IMG/VR virus record: IMGVR_UViG_3300020394_000761
Coordinates: 1 to 33,468 of that record
Source of the DNA: a virus
Length of the DNA stretch: 33,468 nucleotides
Direction: 5' to 3' (one strand)
Shown in pieces: positions 6,185 through 12,740 of the stretch (position 1 is the stretch's first letter; the number at the start of each line of letters is the position of its first letter). The position numbers and the translations under genes are program-made. Under the pieces are notes generated by a model that saw nothing but the letters and a program-made list of their open reading frames with translations, did not search any database and was not told the DNA's origin.

Positions 6185-7197
6185 ATCAATTTACACCGGA
6201 CATAAAAGACTATCGAGATATTGACGCGCAAGAAGAGCTATCAGATAGCGAGATCGACAGACTCATATCCCCTAAGTTTCTGGTAGACAGACTGCAGGAT
6301 CGCAGGGAGGCACGGGTTCATGGTATCGAGCTGCCATTCCAGCAGCTCAAAGATACGGACTTCCGGCTGCATGAAGGCACTCTTAATATGATCGGCGGGT
6401 ATACAGGTCACTTCAAGTCGACCATAGCTAGCCAGATCGCGTTGCGAGCGCTGCGTAAAAACATCAAGGTTGGTGTCGCCAGTTTGGAGCTGTTCGCGGA
6501 AGATGTGCTCGAACATCTGACAGAGATCGCTAACTGCAAGACTGCTCCGCTAAATTATGTGGAGGCATTTGCAGAGTGGGCTAACGAAAAGCTGTTCATT
6601 TACGACCGCATGGAATCTATCGACCCAGAAGAAGCGGTGCAGATGTGCATAGCGCTAGCCAAGTATTGCGGCTGCAAGCTGATCGTTCTCGATAGCTTGA
6701 TGATGATAAACGGGGTCAGTGGAGACACCGCTATCGAGCAGCGGTTCAGTCAGACACTGGCAGCAGTGGCGAGAAAGTTCGATACCTGCATATTGCTAGT
6801 ACACCATGTTCGGAAGCCAGGGGCAGAAGGCGAGGCCAAGGTACCTGGCAAGTATGAGTTTTTGGGCAGCAGTCACCTTGCAAACATTGCAGCGTCGATC
6901 ATGGTTGTCTGGCATGACAAGGTGCAGAATGAAATGCGCACGTCCGATGAGCTCGGGCGCAAGGCAGCACACAGGATGAATGTGCCGCACGTTTCCAATC
7001 CAGAGTACAAACCGCATCTAGCCGATATGGTGTTCAAGGTTGTAAAGAACCGATACTCGCGGTATGAAGGATCTATCGAGCTATGGAGACATGATGATTG
7101 CCGTGGATTTACCAGTGATTCTGGTCGTTTTCTGACGCAGTTCACGATACAGGACTTGCTGAAGGAGCAGGGCGATCATCTTAGAGAAGTGATATGA
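6181..7197 (+). CDS. Replicative helicase, RecA-fold (DnaB-like)
   Basis: 338 residues from the ATG at 6181 that overlaps the initiator stop (ATGA). Walker A is GGYTGHFKST (residues 72-81, Lys79), Walker B is LIVLDS (Asp171), and LLVHHVRKP (His208-His209) matches the post-Walker-B H motif of DnaB/RepA family helicases. It has no DnaB N-terminal domain, only about 60 residues before the ATPase core. The Gly normally before the P-loop Lys is Phe78, a variant. It should be a hexameric ssDNA translocase that unwinds the fork, loaded through the adjacent initiator. Confidence 0.85.
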   Translation: MNQFTPDIKDYRDIDAQEELSDSEIDRLISPKFLVDRLQDRREARVHGIELPFQQLKDTDFRLHEGTLNMIGGYTGHFKSTIASQIALRALRKNIKVGVASLELFAEDVLEHLTEIANCKTAPLNYVEAFAEWANEKLFIYDRMESIDPEEAVQMCIALAKYCGCKLIVLDSLMMINGVSGDTAIEQRFSQTLAAVARKFDTCILLVHHVRKPGAEGEAKVPGKYEFLGSSHLANIAASIMVVWHDKVQNEMRTSDELGRKAAHRMNVPHVSNPEYKPHLADMVFKVVKNRYSRYEGSIELWRHDDCRGFTSDSGRFLTQFTIQDLLKEQGDHLREVI

Positions 7198-7625
7198 GCA
7201 CGTCATACGCGCTGCAGAAGCGAGAGCAAGTAGACTTCATGGCGGAAGAGCTTGGTAATCTAGTCGAGAAACATGGCTTGGTTACTGTCGATTACAAGGT
7301 TGGCAGAACCAGATCCGCCTTTCAGCAGGCAGCGCTAGAAGTTTGGTGCCGGCAGGTGGCTGAGTTTTTTAACGATCAAGGCATCGACAGGGCGGTGAAG
7401 AGCCCGATCTTTAAGAAGGGCGAGATGTCTGCGCCGTGGAGTAGGGAGTCGGTCAAGAATGAGATCTGGCGACCGATCCAAAAAGCACTGACTGAGCATG
7501 AATCTACAACCAAGCCCACGCCGCAGGAGTATGTCGAGATCTTTGATTTTATTGTGAAGGCGTTTGGCGAGAAGGGTTTGACCCTACCGGCATGGCCCGT
7601 CAGGAGAGACAATGGCAGCACTTAA
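7194..7625 (+). CDS. NinB-like recombination protein
   Basis: 143 residues starting at an ATGA overlap with the helicase. The pattern VDYKVGRTRSAFQQAALEVWCRQVAEFFND, then SRESVKNEIWRPIQKALTEHESTT, then EYVEIFDFIVKAFGEKGLTLPAWP resembles a NinB-related phage family (RS.xQ.xA...W...A, then W.P.Q...ST, then a final PxP). Lambda NinB (Orf) binds SSB-coated ssDNA and loads recombinase. The gene directly precedes a NinG-like gene, the order seen in lambda's nin region, which supports the call. The similarity is at motif level only. Confidence 0.62.
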   Translation: MSTSYALQKREQVDFMAEELGNLVEKHGLVTVDYKVGRTRSAFQQAALEVWCRQVAEFFNDQGIDRAVKSPIFKKGEMSAPWSRESVKNEIWRPIQKALTEHESTTKPTPQEYVEIFDFIVKAFGEKGLTLPAWPVRRDNGST

Positions 7626-8031
7626 ACGGACGCCTGCTGACATAGCCTTCAGTCTTTGTATTCGTGAGCGCAGCGACTGGACTTGTGAGCGCTGCGGCAC
7701 AAAGTATGAGCCTAACAGTCGGGGGCTGGAGTGCTCCCACTATCACACGCGAGGCAAGTGGGGGGTGCGTTTTCATAGCCTGAATGCTGAAAGTCTATGC
7801 ACCGGCTGTCATTTTCTTGAGGGTGGGCTGAAGCGAGCGGATGGCAATCTGACTGAGTTTCAGCTCGATGTGCTTACAGATCTGGTCAATGACACTGGCC
7901 TCGGCAAAGAGATTAGAAAAACGAAAGGCAAAGGAGAGATCGCAAAGCATTTCAGAGAGCAGCACAAGCTCATGCTAGAAAAGCGATCCCAGGGTGTGAA
8001 GGGCAGGCTAGAGTTCGAGGACTGGATATGA
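7612..8031 (+). CDS. NinG/Rap-like or HNH-type zinc nuclease
   Basis: 139 residues with GGAGAG seven bases before the ATG. Zinc-site residues appear in order: C25-x2-C28, then LECSHYHTRGKWGVRFHSLNAESLCTGCH with Cys41, His43, His45, Cys63, Cys66 and His67. This matches the NinG/Rap and HNH-like treble-clef pattern, in which the enzyme cuts branched DNA such as recombination joints. The C-terminal half is basic and helical (KTKGKGEIAKHFREQHKLMLEKR). It overlaps the NinB-like gene by 14 bases and the next gene by four. An ordinary HNH nuclease remains the alternative. Confidence 0.75.
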   Translation: MAALKRTPADIAFSLCIRERSDWTCERCGTKYEPNSRGLECSHYHTRGKWGVRFHSLNAESLCTGCHFLEGGLKRADGNLTEFQLDVLTDLVNDTGLGKEIRKTKGKGEIAKHFREQHKLMLEKRSQGVKGRLEFEDWI

Positions 8032-8441
8032 AGCTGAATAGCTGGGAGAGTTTGCTGGCTGAGCTGAAGCGCAAGCCGGAAGATACATACGAACAACGCA
8101 TTGATCGAATTACTGCCCCTCGAAGGGAGAAGGGAATAACTCGACGTCGGATGGGTACCGCTGGCATGGATCCTGAGCTGCCGCCAGTCCCGAACGTCAG
8201 GGATTACAAAGAATCTGAGCTTACTCCAGAAGCGAGGACGCAACCTACGCAGCAGTGGCTGTCTGGCATGGTTGCGAGAAAGGAAACAATGGAGATCGCT
8301 ATCGAGGCGCTGCAGCGGCAGTGTCGAAGTGGCTTGGGTGCTGAGACGCTCGATGCGCAGCGTCGCCTGACGATTATTAGGGAGGTTTACGCGAGGCACT
8401 ACGGTAATGATGCAAAAGCATTTGGCAAAGCACTTACTTAA
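8028..8441 (+). CDS. Unknown protein of the replication block, 137 residues
   Basis: It starts at an ATGA overlap with the NinG-like gene. The product is basic, with arginine-rich segments (APRREKGITRRRMG) then a Pro-rich linker and a helical C-terminal region (residues about 85-137) containing LQRQCRSGLGAETLDAQRR. The C-terminal end overlaps the start of the next gene by 35 bases. No conserved motif is recognised. Position suggests a regulatory or recombination accessory gene. Confidence 0.65.
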   Translation: MKLNSWESLLAELKRKPEDTYEQRIDRITAPRREKGITRRRMGTAGMDPELPPVPNVRDYKESELTPEARTQPTQQWLSGMVARKETMEIAIEALQRQCRSGLGAETLDAQRRLTIIREVYARHYGNDAKAFGKALT

Positions 8442-8742
8442 ACAGTGGGCTAACCATGAAAACAGAGAGCTCACAAAAATAGACTTTCCGCCGGTATCTC
8501 CCATGTTCAGGGATTACACGGCAGGATACAGAACGTCGTTCGAGGAAACTGAAAGAGATCGAGCAGCGGAAAAGGTAGGGCAGGCGCTCGCAATCATGCA
8601 GCCTGCCCTGGCTGGTGTGCTCAAAAAGGTTTACTTGGATAGGGCAAGGCTCCCCCGAAAGATCCATGACATTGCGTTACATGGGTTCCAGAGGAGCTGG
8701 GAGTCACTTGAACAGCCTAGCGAGAGTTCTGCAATCGTCTGA
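8407..8742 (+). CDS. Small helical protein, candidate late regulator (Q-position)
   Basis: 111 residues from the ATG at 8407, with GAGG about ten bases upstream. After a basic N terminus it reads RTSFEETERDRAAEKVGQAL, then PALAGVLKKVYLDRARLPRKIHDIALHGFQRSWESL, a helix-turn-helix-like C-terminal pattern. It is the last gene of the rightward block after NinB-like and NinG-like genes, where lambdoid phages place the antiterminator Q; a terminator stands at the head of the late block (13267-13299). The role is inferred from position and fold impression. Its 3' end overlaps the convergent gene by 39 bases. Confidence 0.55.
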   Translation: MMQKHLAKHLLKQWANHENRELTKIDFPPVSPMFRDYTAGYRTSFEETERDRAAEKVGQALAIMQPALAGVLKKVYLDRARLPRKIHDIALHGFQRSWESLEQPSESSAIV

Positions 8743-9360
8743 GCAGTACTTGATCCGGCGATCTTCCGTGCATATGTCCACGCCGCAGCGCTTGCACTTC
8801 ACGTCGAGCACGGGCTTCTTCCGCCTCGCGTAACGATCAGCCTGCTTGCAGCGGTTGCTGCAAAACTTAGCCTTCACGTCTAACGCTTCAAACTCTGTGC
8901 CGCATACGGCGCAAGTAACCTTCCGCTTTTTCCTGAACCGATGCAGAGGCGCCTCTTTTTTTGGATGGACAACCCGCAGAACCGGCTTAGAACTTACCGG
9001 CTCGGGGTCTGCCGATGCAGTGTCAGAAGCTGCCGGTGTAGTGTCATACTCCGTCGGCATCTTCTGGATAACCGTATCAGGCAGATCGGCTTTATCGACA
9101 GTCCATCCCTCGGTTCTGGGTGCGCAGCCTAACCGCAAAGTGATCTGACAGTGCAAAGTCTCGGCCTGTTCTGCCTCGACAACTGTACCGTCATCTAGCT
9201 GCACCGCTACTTTGAGCGAGTCGGGCAGCGCTAGCGGTTCTCGCGCCTGCTCCTGAATACCTGCGCAGTACAGCCCAAAGGTAGCCATAGTCAGTCCTCG
9301 ATCCATGTATACCCTGGTTGCGGAGATCTCTATAGGATCTGGTGTCATCGTTAATATCAT
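8704..9360 (-). CDS. Double zinc-ribbon protein
   Basis: 218 residues starting at an ATGA overlap at 9360. The N-terminal ~105 residues are probably beta-rich and unrecognised; a Ser/Pro/Asp linker (about 105-128) follows. Then come two zinc knuckles with identical spacing, C150-x2-C153-x13-C167-x3-C171 and C189-x2-C192-x13-C206-x3-C210, separated by basic stretches (RFRKKRK, RYARRKK). The C-terminal half looks like a nucleic-acid-binding module formed by internal duplication. It is the last gene of the accessory block. No known phage regulator matches. Confidence 0.72.
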   Translation of the reverse strand: MILTMTPDPIEISATRVYMDRGLTMATFGLYCAGIQEQAREPLALPDSLKVAVQLDDGTVVEAEQAETLHCQITLRLGCAPRTEGWTVDKADLPDTVIQKMPTEYDTTPAASDTASADPEPVSSKPVLRVVHPKKEAPLHRFRKKRKVTCAVCGTEFEALDVKAKFCSNRCKQADRYARRKKPVLDVKCKRCGVDICTEDRRIKYCSDDCRTLARLFK

Positions 9361-9560
9361 TGCAAAGTCCTCTCTCTGTGCCGCTCGATCAGGTACTCGT
9401 CGGCTTTGTCGTAGTCCATATCCTCGACGGGGATCCCGTTGTATTTGGCTATGGCCTCTATCTCCCAGAACTGGGCGCCGTCCTCTTTCCAGCCGTGCAA
9501 AGAGGACTCGCTCCAGTCGAGATCGTTGGCGTCTACTTCGATTGTGATGCAGATTTTCAT
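9357..9560 (-). CDS. Small acidic protein, 67 residues
   Basis: The start chosen is the ATG at 9560, which overlaps the stop of the 27-residue membrane peptide (ATGA); an ATG at 9572 has no ribosome site. The product begins MKICITIEVDANDLDW and is strongly acidic, with a predicted beta strand then helices (FWEIEAIAKYN... DYDKADEYLIERHR). Small acidic proteins in early phage operons often bind host proteins, but I have no evidence for a target. It is coupled to the double zinc-ribbon gene downstream. Confidence 0.65.
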   Translation of the reverse strand: MKICITIEVDANDLDWSESSLHGWKEDGAQFWEIEAIAKYNGIPVEDMDYDKADEYLIERHRERTLQ

Positions 9561-9640
9561 GGCATACCCCATAGCAGCAGAATCACTGCGGTGATAATCA
9601 CGGTTAGCAAAAGTGACAAGATCGCTTCATTGACTTCCAT
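9557..9640 (-). CDS. 27-residue membrane peptide
   Basis: A tiny ORF, MEVNEAILSLLLTVIITAVI then LLLWGMP. The ATG at 9640 overlaps the preceding stop (TAATG) and has GGAGAT eight bases upstream. Its TGA overlaps the next ATG (ATGA). About 20 hydrophobic residues form one transmembrane helix, with an acidic N terminus. Coupling on both sides and a proper ribosome site make it credible despite its length. Confidence 0.6.
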   Translation of the reverse strand: MEVNEAILSLLLTVIITAVILLLWGMP

Positions 9641-10068
9641 TACACGATCTCCGGTCTAGGCAGCAGGCTCGGCAGCAGGTGCTCAGGAAAAGTAAAGCTG
9701 CGCCCCGATCCGGTTTTCACCTTGAGCAGCCGCCGCCATTGTTCTCCAACCCACTCGGCCTTGATCTGATCCTTCTCGCCCTCCCAGATCTCAGGCTCCA
9801 TGTCTCGAAGAGAGTGATAGGCGTCAAGCTCAGTGAGCACGTCATGGATGTGATCGCCTAGTCGAGAGAGTGATCGCAGCGTCTGTGTTGCTGCGGCATT
9901 GGCGTCCATTACGACCAGAGTTTCTGAGAGCTGCGTGTAGGCTACGTCGCTCATTGGCCGCTCCCCCTGATCCAGTCGCTCTTGGTAAATCTCAAAGAAC
10001 GCCTGAATAAGCGTCAATTTTTTGTCGGCTGCTCGCTGCTGGCACGATTTGATGGTTATGGGTTTCAT
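9640..10068 (-). CDS. Unknown accessory protein, 142 residues
   Basis: The ATG at 10068 has GGAGAC upstream (spacing about six). The product is largely helical, with a basic N terminus (MKPITIKSCQQRAADKKLTL), a middle rich in Leu/Asp/Thr, and a Trp-rich segment IWEGEKDQIKAEWVGEQWRRLL. The C-terminal end FPEHLLPSLLPRPEIV is Pro/Leu rich. No family is recognised. It lies between the winged-helix-like gene and the membrane peptide in the coupled accessory block. Confidence 0.68.
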   Translation of the reverse strand: MKPITIKSCQQRAADKKLTLIQAFFEIYQERLDQGERPMSDVAYTQLSETLVVMDANAAATQTLRSLSRLGDHIHDVLTELDAYHSLRDMEPEIWEGEKDQIKAEWVGEQWRRLLKVKTGSGRSFTFPEHLLPSLLPRPEIV

Positions 10069-10071
10069 GGT

Positions 10072-10605
10072 TTAGTCTCCTATTGGGTTTGCTTCTGTGG
10101 CGTACTGAGGCCGATACTTCCAGCCCTTCGATACGTCGGTTATAAAAATGGTTTCGTCTGAGTACCTGACGGGCTCTCCTCTGAAAGTCCAGACAGACTT
10201 GGGCATCTCGATCTCGCCGGATATGAAACGCATACCGTTGTCAGTGATTGCCCATGTCCCGCCCTTGCCTTCAGCGTCTCCGATCTTCTTAATCAGGTGC
10301 CAGTACTTGAGCTTCTGGAAATTGCAGCGCTGGTTGTAGTTCAGCCTCATATCCTTGATCTGGTGCGGCTTCGTGTCTCCGAATTGAGTCGCTACCACTG
10401 CCAGAGTTTTGCATAGCGCTCGGCTGAGCCCGTGCTTGTATTCGACCAGCTTCGCGCCACAAGTGGAGCAGGCGCCGTCCTCGCCTTCCCTTTTGAGCTC
10501 TGCTGCCAGCCTGTTGACGGATGACTGTAGGGCGTCGCCCTCTGGGAAGCTGCCATAGTCGGCTGACATTTGCTCCAGTCGCTTAACGATCTCCAGCAGG
10601 TTCAT
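10072..10605 (-). CDS. Phage protein with CxxC knuckle and winged-helix-like domain
   Basis: 177 residues, ATGA overlap at the start. A helical N terminus leads to ACSTCGAKLVEYKHGLSRAL (Cys46, Cys49), then RLNYNQRCNFQKLKYWHLIKK, followed by GGTWAITDNGMRFISGE, a wing-like hairpin, and VWTFRGEPV. The pattern NFQKLxYWxLIxK plus GGxWxITxxGxxFxxG is one I know from many phage hypothetical proteins and reads as a winged helix. DNA binding is likely but the target is unknown; only one CxxC is visible, so zinc binding is uncertain. Confidence 0.72.
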   Translation of the reverse strand: MNLLEIVKRLEQMSADYGSFPEGDALQSSVNRLAAELKREGEDGACSTCGAKLVEYKHGLSRALCKTLAVVATQFGDTKPHQIKDMRLNYNQRCNFQKLKYWHLIKKIGDAEGKGGTWAITDNGMRFISGEIEMPKSVWTFRGEPVRYSDETIFITDVSKGWKYRPQYATEANPIGD

Positions 10606-10826
10606 TGCTGAGTCTCCTTGTATGGGGCGTCGAACAGAAAGAAGTGCGACAGGCTAAAGTTAAACCAGCCGGCGATCTCTCCCTCGCTGCTGATCGCTGA
10701 CTTGGGGAACCAAGCGGAGCTGCAGTTTCCGCCCAGCTTGATCGCCTTCTCTGTTTCGCTCAGCACTCGCACGACTGTCTCGCCGTAGGATGGGGTGCTG
10801 ATTGTCATGGTCTTAACATCGGTCAT
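10602..10826 (-). CDS. Small unknown protein, 74 residues
   Basis: The ATG at 10826 is preceded by GGAGG with eight-base spacing. The product appears beta-rich (MTDVKTMTISTPSYGETVVR) and contains the segment KAIKL then SSAWFPKSAIS and GWFNFSLSHFFLF, a pattern found in small phage proteins of unknown function. It overlaps the next gene by four bases. Nothing indicates catalysis. Confidence 0.65.
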   Translation of the reverse strand: MTDVKTMTISTPSYGETVVRVLSETEKAIKLGGNCSSAWFPKSAISSEGEIAGWFNFSLSHFFLFDAPYKETQQ

Positions 10827-10829
10827 CGG

Positions 10830-11687
10830 TTATGCCTCCAAAGTCAAAATGAGTTGAGCCTGTGCTGCCGTGGCTTCCCGCTGCTCAGGTAGCCGGCGTC
10901 CGTTCTTGAAGTACTGTTCCCACTCGTCGACGCTGAGCTGCCGACCGTTCTTCTTGCGCACAAACAACCGCTGGCCTTCCGCCCAGGGGTCTTTGCGCCA
11001 GTGGCCGGCGTTGCATCTGCCGCCCTTGTTCAATGGCTTGCCGGCGTCGATCCATGCTTGGTGTTTCTTGCTGCTCTCCTCTGCGAAGCGCTGCTCGACT
11101 AGCTTGATGGTCTGCCATGCCTCCGGATCAAATCGCATTTCAGAGATCTCTTCCTCGGACATAAACGGGCAGTACACGCAGCTCGACTTGCCGACTTCGA
11201 TCTCGCGGGTGTCGAGGTAGGCGATGCAAGCTGCGCGATCCCAGCCCATGTCGACAAGCGGGTATTCGTACTCATTGGTATCTGATGCCGGCTTGGTGAA
11301 CCGTGCGGTGCGATGGCCTTCGTTCTTCTCGATGCCGATCAGGAAGGTGATCTGTTCGTCGGGGTAGGCGTCGCGCACCCACTTCTGAATCACGTCGCCC
11401 TTAAACTTCTTGCTGCAGACATGGGAGCCGCCGGCCATGACTGGCACGATCCCGAGGCGCGTGACCCATTCGGTAAGCGTCTCGCCTTCCTTGCGCACGA
11501 CGGTAAAGGGCAAGTCGTAGTGCTCGCAGAGCTCCCTGAAAAACTCGACGTTGCGGTATGTATCGGCTGACTCTGCGCCGGTATCCGCAAAAACTACATG
11601 GTCGATCTTCAGGTTCTCTTCAAACAAGTGATAGGCGAGGATCGCGCTGCTGTCGACACCGCCGCCAAAGCTGAGTACGCGCTTCAT
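10830..11687 (-). CDS. PP-loop ATPase, PAPS-reductase-like
   Basis: 285 residues with AGGAGA upstream of the ATG at 11687. The PP-loop reads SFGGGVDSSA (residues 6-15), followed by VVFADTGAES. Cys91 lies in HVCSKKFK and a C170-x2-C173 pair in SSCVYCPFMS; Trp/Arg-rich segments follow. PP-loop enzymes of the CysH/DndC superfamily adenylate or reduce sulfur or nucleic-acid substrates. Phage members are usually annotated phosphoadenosine phosphosulfate reductase with no tested activity. The cysteine pairs could hold an iron-sulfur cluster. Its place among small early genes, with no other sulfur genes, makes nucleic-acid modification as likely as sulfate assimilation. Confidence 0.82.
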   Translation of the reverse strand: MKRVLSFGGGVDSSAILAYHLFEENLKIDHVVFADTGAESADTYRNVEFFRELCEHYDLPFTVVRKEGETLTEWVTRLGIVPVMAGGSHVCSKKFKGDVIQKWVRDAYPDEQITFLIGIEKNEGHRTARFTKPASDTNEYEYPLVDMGWDRAACIAYLDTREIEVGKSSCVYCPFMSEEEISEMRFDPEAWQTIKLVEQRFAEESSKKHQAWIDAGKPLNKGGRCNAGHWRKDPWAEGQRLFVRKKNGRQLSVDEWEQYFKNGRRLPEQREATAAQAQLILTLEA

Positions 11688-11968
11688 TGCTGGATCTCCT
11701 GTCGGATGGATTCGTGCTGCTCCCGTGTCTCTGCGTCCCAGAGGCGCTGCCGGTGATCGTGGAGCTGCTGCTTAGCCAAAGGCATGAGGAATTGCGGGGT
11801 GTAGTCTGTGGAGCGCAGCACGGGTGCAATGCTGCAGACACTGACGCCTTCCTCGATGAGCTCGTCATAGCGCTTGTTGGCTTCCTCAAGCGTCTCGAAG
11901 GCTGCGTACTGGTCAGCCTCTTGTCGAATAGCCTGAAGCGGCCAGCGGTTCCAGATAACTAAAAACAT
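11684..11968 (-). CDS. Small unknown protein, 94 residues
   Basis: The start is the ATG at 11968, which has AAAGGAGA at good spacing; a reading to 12004 would run through the leader. The product begins MFLVIWNRWPLQAI and has a helical, acidic segment FETLEEANKRYDELIEEG, then a C-terminal Gln/Arg/Glu-rich coiled region (DAETREQHESIRQEIQQ). The N-terminal part resembles small DUF-type alpha/beta proteins with an EEAxxRYxELI helix, unassigned. It shares a conserved leader with the gene starting at 12991. Confidence 0.66.
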   Translation of the reverse strand: MFLVIWNRWPLQAIRQEADQYAAFETLEEANKRYDELIEEGVSVCSIAPVLRSTDYTPQFLMPLAKQQLHDHRQRLWDAETREQHESIRQEIQQ

Positions 11969-11996
11969 GGTGTTGTCTCCTTTCGGTTTGATTGAA
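11969..11996 (-). repeat. Conserved 28-base leader, copy A
   Basis: On the minus strand TTCAATCAAAC (11996-11986) is followed after 17 bases by the ATG at 11968. The gene at 12991 has the same 11-mer, the same 17-base distance and GGAG at the same position. The repeated unit carries the ribosome site and so may be a shared translational enhancer or binding site for a regulator. Confidence 0.6.
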
Positions 11997-12006
11997 ACTC
12001 TCACAG

Positions 12007-12030
12007 ATGCCCACCCCGAAAGGTGGGCAT
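12007..12030 (-). terminator. Perfect 9-bp hairpin without U tract
   Basis: ATGCCCACC (12007-12015) and GGTGGGCAT (12022-12030) are perfect inverted repeats around a six-base loop. It sits between the stop at 12042 and leader copy A. No T run follows on either strand, so it may be a pausing, processing or stabilising hairpin for the downstream message and not a complete intrinsic terminator. Confidence 0.5.
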
Positions 12031-12041
12031 GGTCAGAGCTC

Positions 12042-12428
12042 CTAAGCAGCTTCGACTTCGACGTCCTCGAACTGATCCGCGAACACTGTGCGCACTGCAG
12101 CTTTAGAGGCTTTCGCCTCTGACCAGCGCCGCTGCTTGGCCGTGTACTTGGGGGTAAGGGTTCGGCTGAACTGCAGAGGCTTCAGCGCATCGTCGCTGTA
12201 CTCGCTGGGGCCGATCTGCCCATACAGGCCGGTGTGATCGGCATACCATCCGTCAAACTCGGTAACGTCGTAGATCGCTGAGTAGACGTTCTTCTCTGAC
12301 AGATCGTAGTAGGTTGTCCAGTCTGTCAGACCCATTAGCATCTGCTCGACTGCCTCGCATGGTGTGTCGCCTGTACCCCAAGCGCTGCCGCCGCCGATTG
12401 AAACGAAAGATAGATATTCAGTAGTCAT
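12042..12428 (-). CDS. Unknown acidic aromatic-rich protein, 128 residues
   Basis: The ATG at 12428 has GAGAGGG upstream. The product is rich in Tyr, Trp, Asp and Ser (DWTTYYDLSEKNVYSAIYDV, then GWYADHTGLYG) and ends in a basic helix and an acidic tail (FADQFEDVEVEAA). It looks like a soluble, compact protein. I do not recognise a family; the strongly acidic surface is compatible with a DNA-mimic or host-protein inhibitor, which is speculation. Confidence 0.66.
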   Translation of the reverse strand: MTTEYLSFVSIGGGSAWGTGDTPCEAVEQMLMGLTDWTTYYDLSEKNVYSAIYDVTEFDGWYADHTGLYGQIGPSEYSDDALKPLQFSRTLTPKYTAKQRRWSEAKASKAAVRTVFADQFEDVEVEAA

Positions 12429-12431
12429 GGC

Positions 12432-12740
12432 TTATGCCCTCTCGATTATGATGCGGTTAGTAGAGAATCGTACCTGCAGCGCGTCGCCTGCCTCGAACAC
12501 CGTGCCAACAGACTTATTGGACAGGTCGATGATCGGGCGAGGCTTGCCGTTGCGGGTGGACTTGGTGACACGCTTCTTGCTTGTGGGCTCGAAGTCGAGT
12601 CGGATCTGCTGACGCTGCACGTCATAGCAGGTTGAGTATGGAGTGTCAGGCGGGAAGCCTGCTGCCGAGAGCTTGTCGCCCTCGATCCAGATGCGCAGAG
12701 ATCGTGCCGTCTGCTTGCAGGTTGTGTGAGTGATGCTCAT
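12432..12740 (-). CDS. Possible double swapped-hairpin (AbrB/SymE-like) protein
   Basis: 102 residues with ATGA overlap at the start and GGGGG upstream. The segment SLRIWIEGDKLSAAGFPPDT followed by QQIRLDF resembles the SymE/AbrB swapped-hairpin pattern (I.L.G.WL..AGF..G....V...G.I.I). A second segment, ARGxx-like PIIDLSNKSVGTVFEAGDAL then VRFSTNRIIIE, has the same strand-turn-strand rhythm. So it may hold two such units. This fold binds DNA or RNA in known members. The identification rests on pattern only. Confidence 0.55.
   Translation of the reverse strand: MSITHTTCKQTARSLRIWIEGDKLSAAGFPPDTPYSTCYDVQRQQIRLDFEPTSKKRVTKSTRNGKPRPIIDLSNKSVGTVFEAGDALQVRFSTNRIIIERA

Noticed and set aside
7860-8504. 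214-residue minus-strand ORF
   Set aside because: Antisense to the NinG-like and following genes, Ser/Leu/Arg-rich shadow composition, no ribosome site.
11313-11570. Forward ORF opposite the PP-loop gene
   Set aside because: No ribosome site, sits alone on the wrong strand, opposite conserved motifs.
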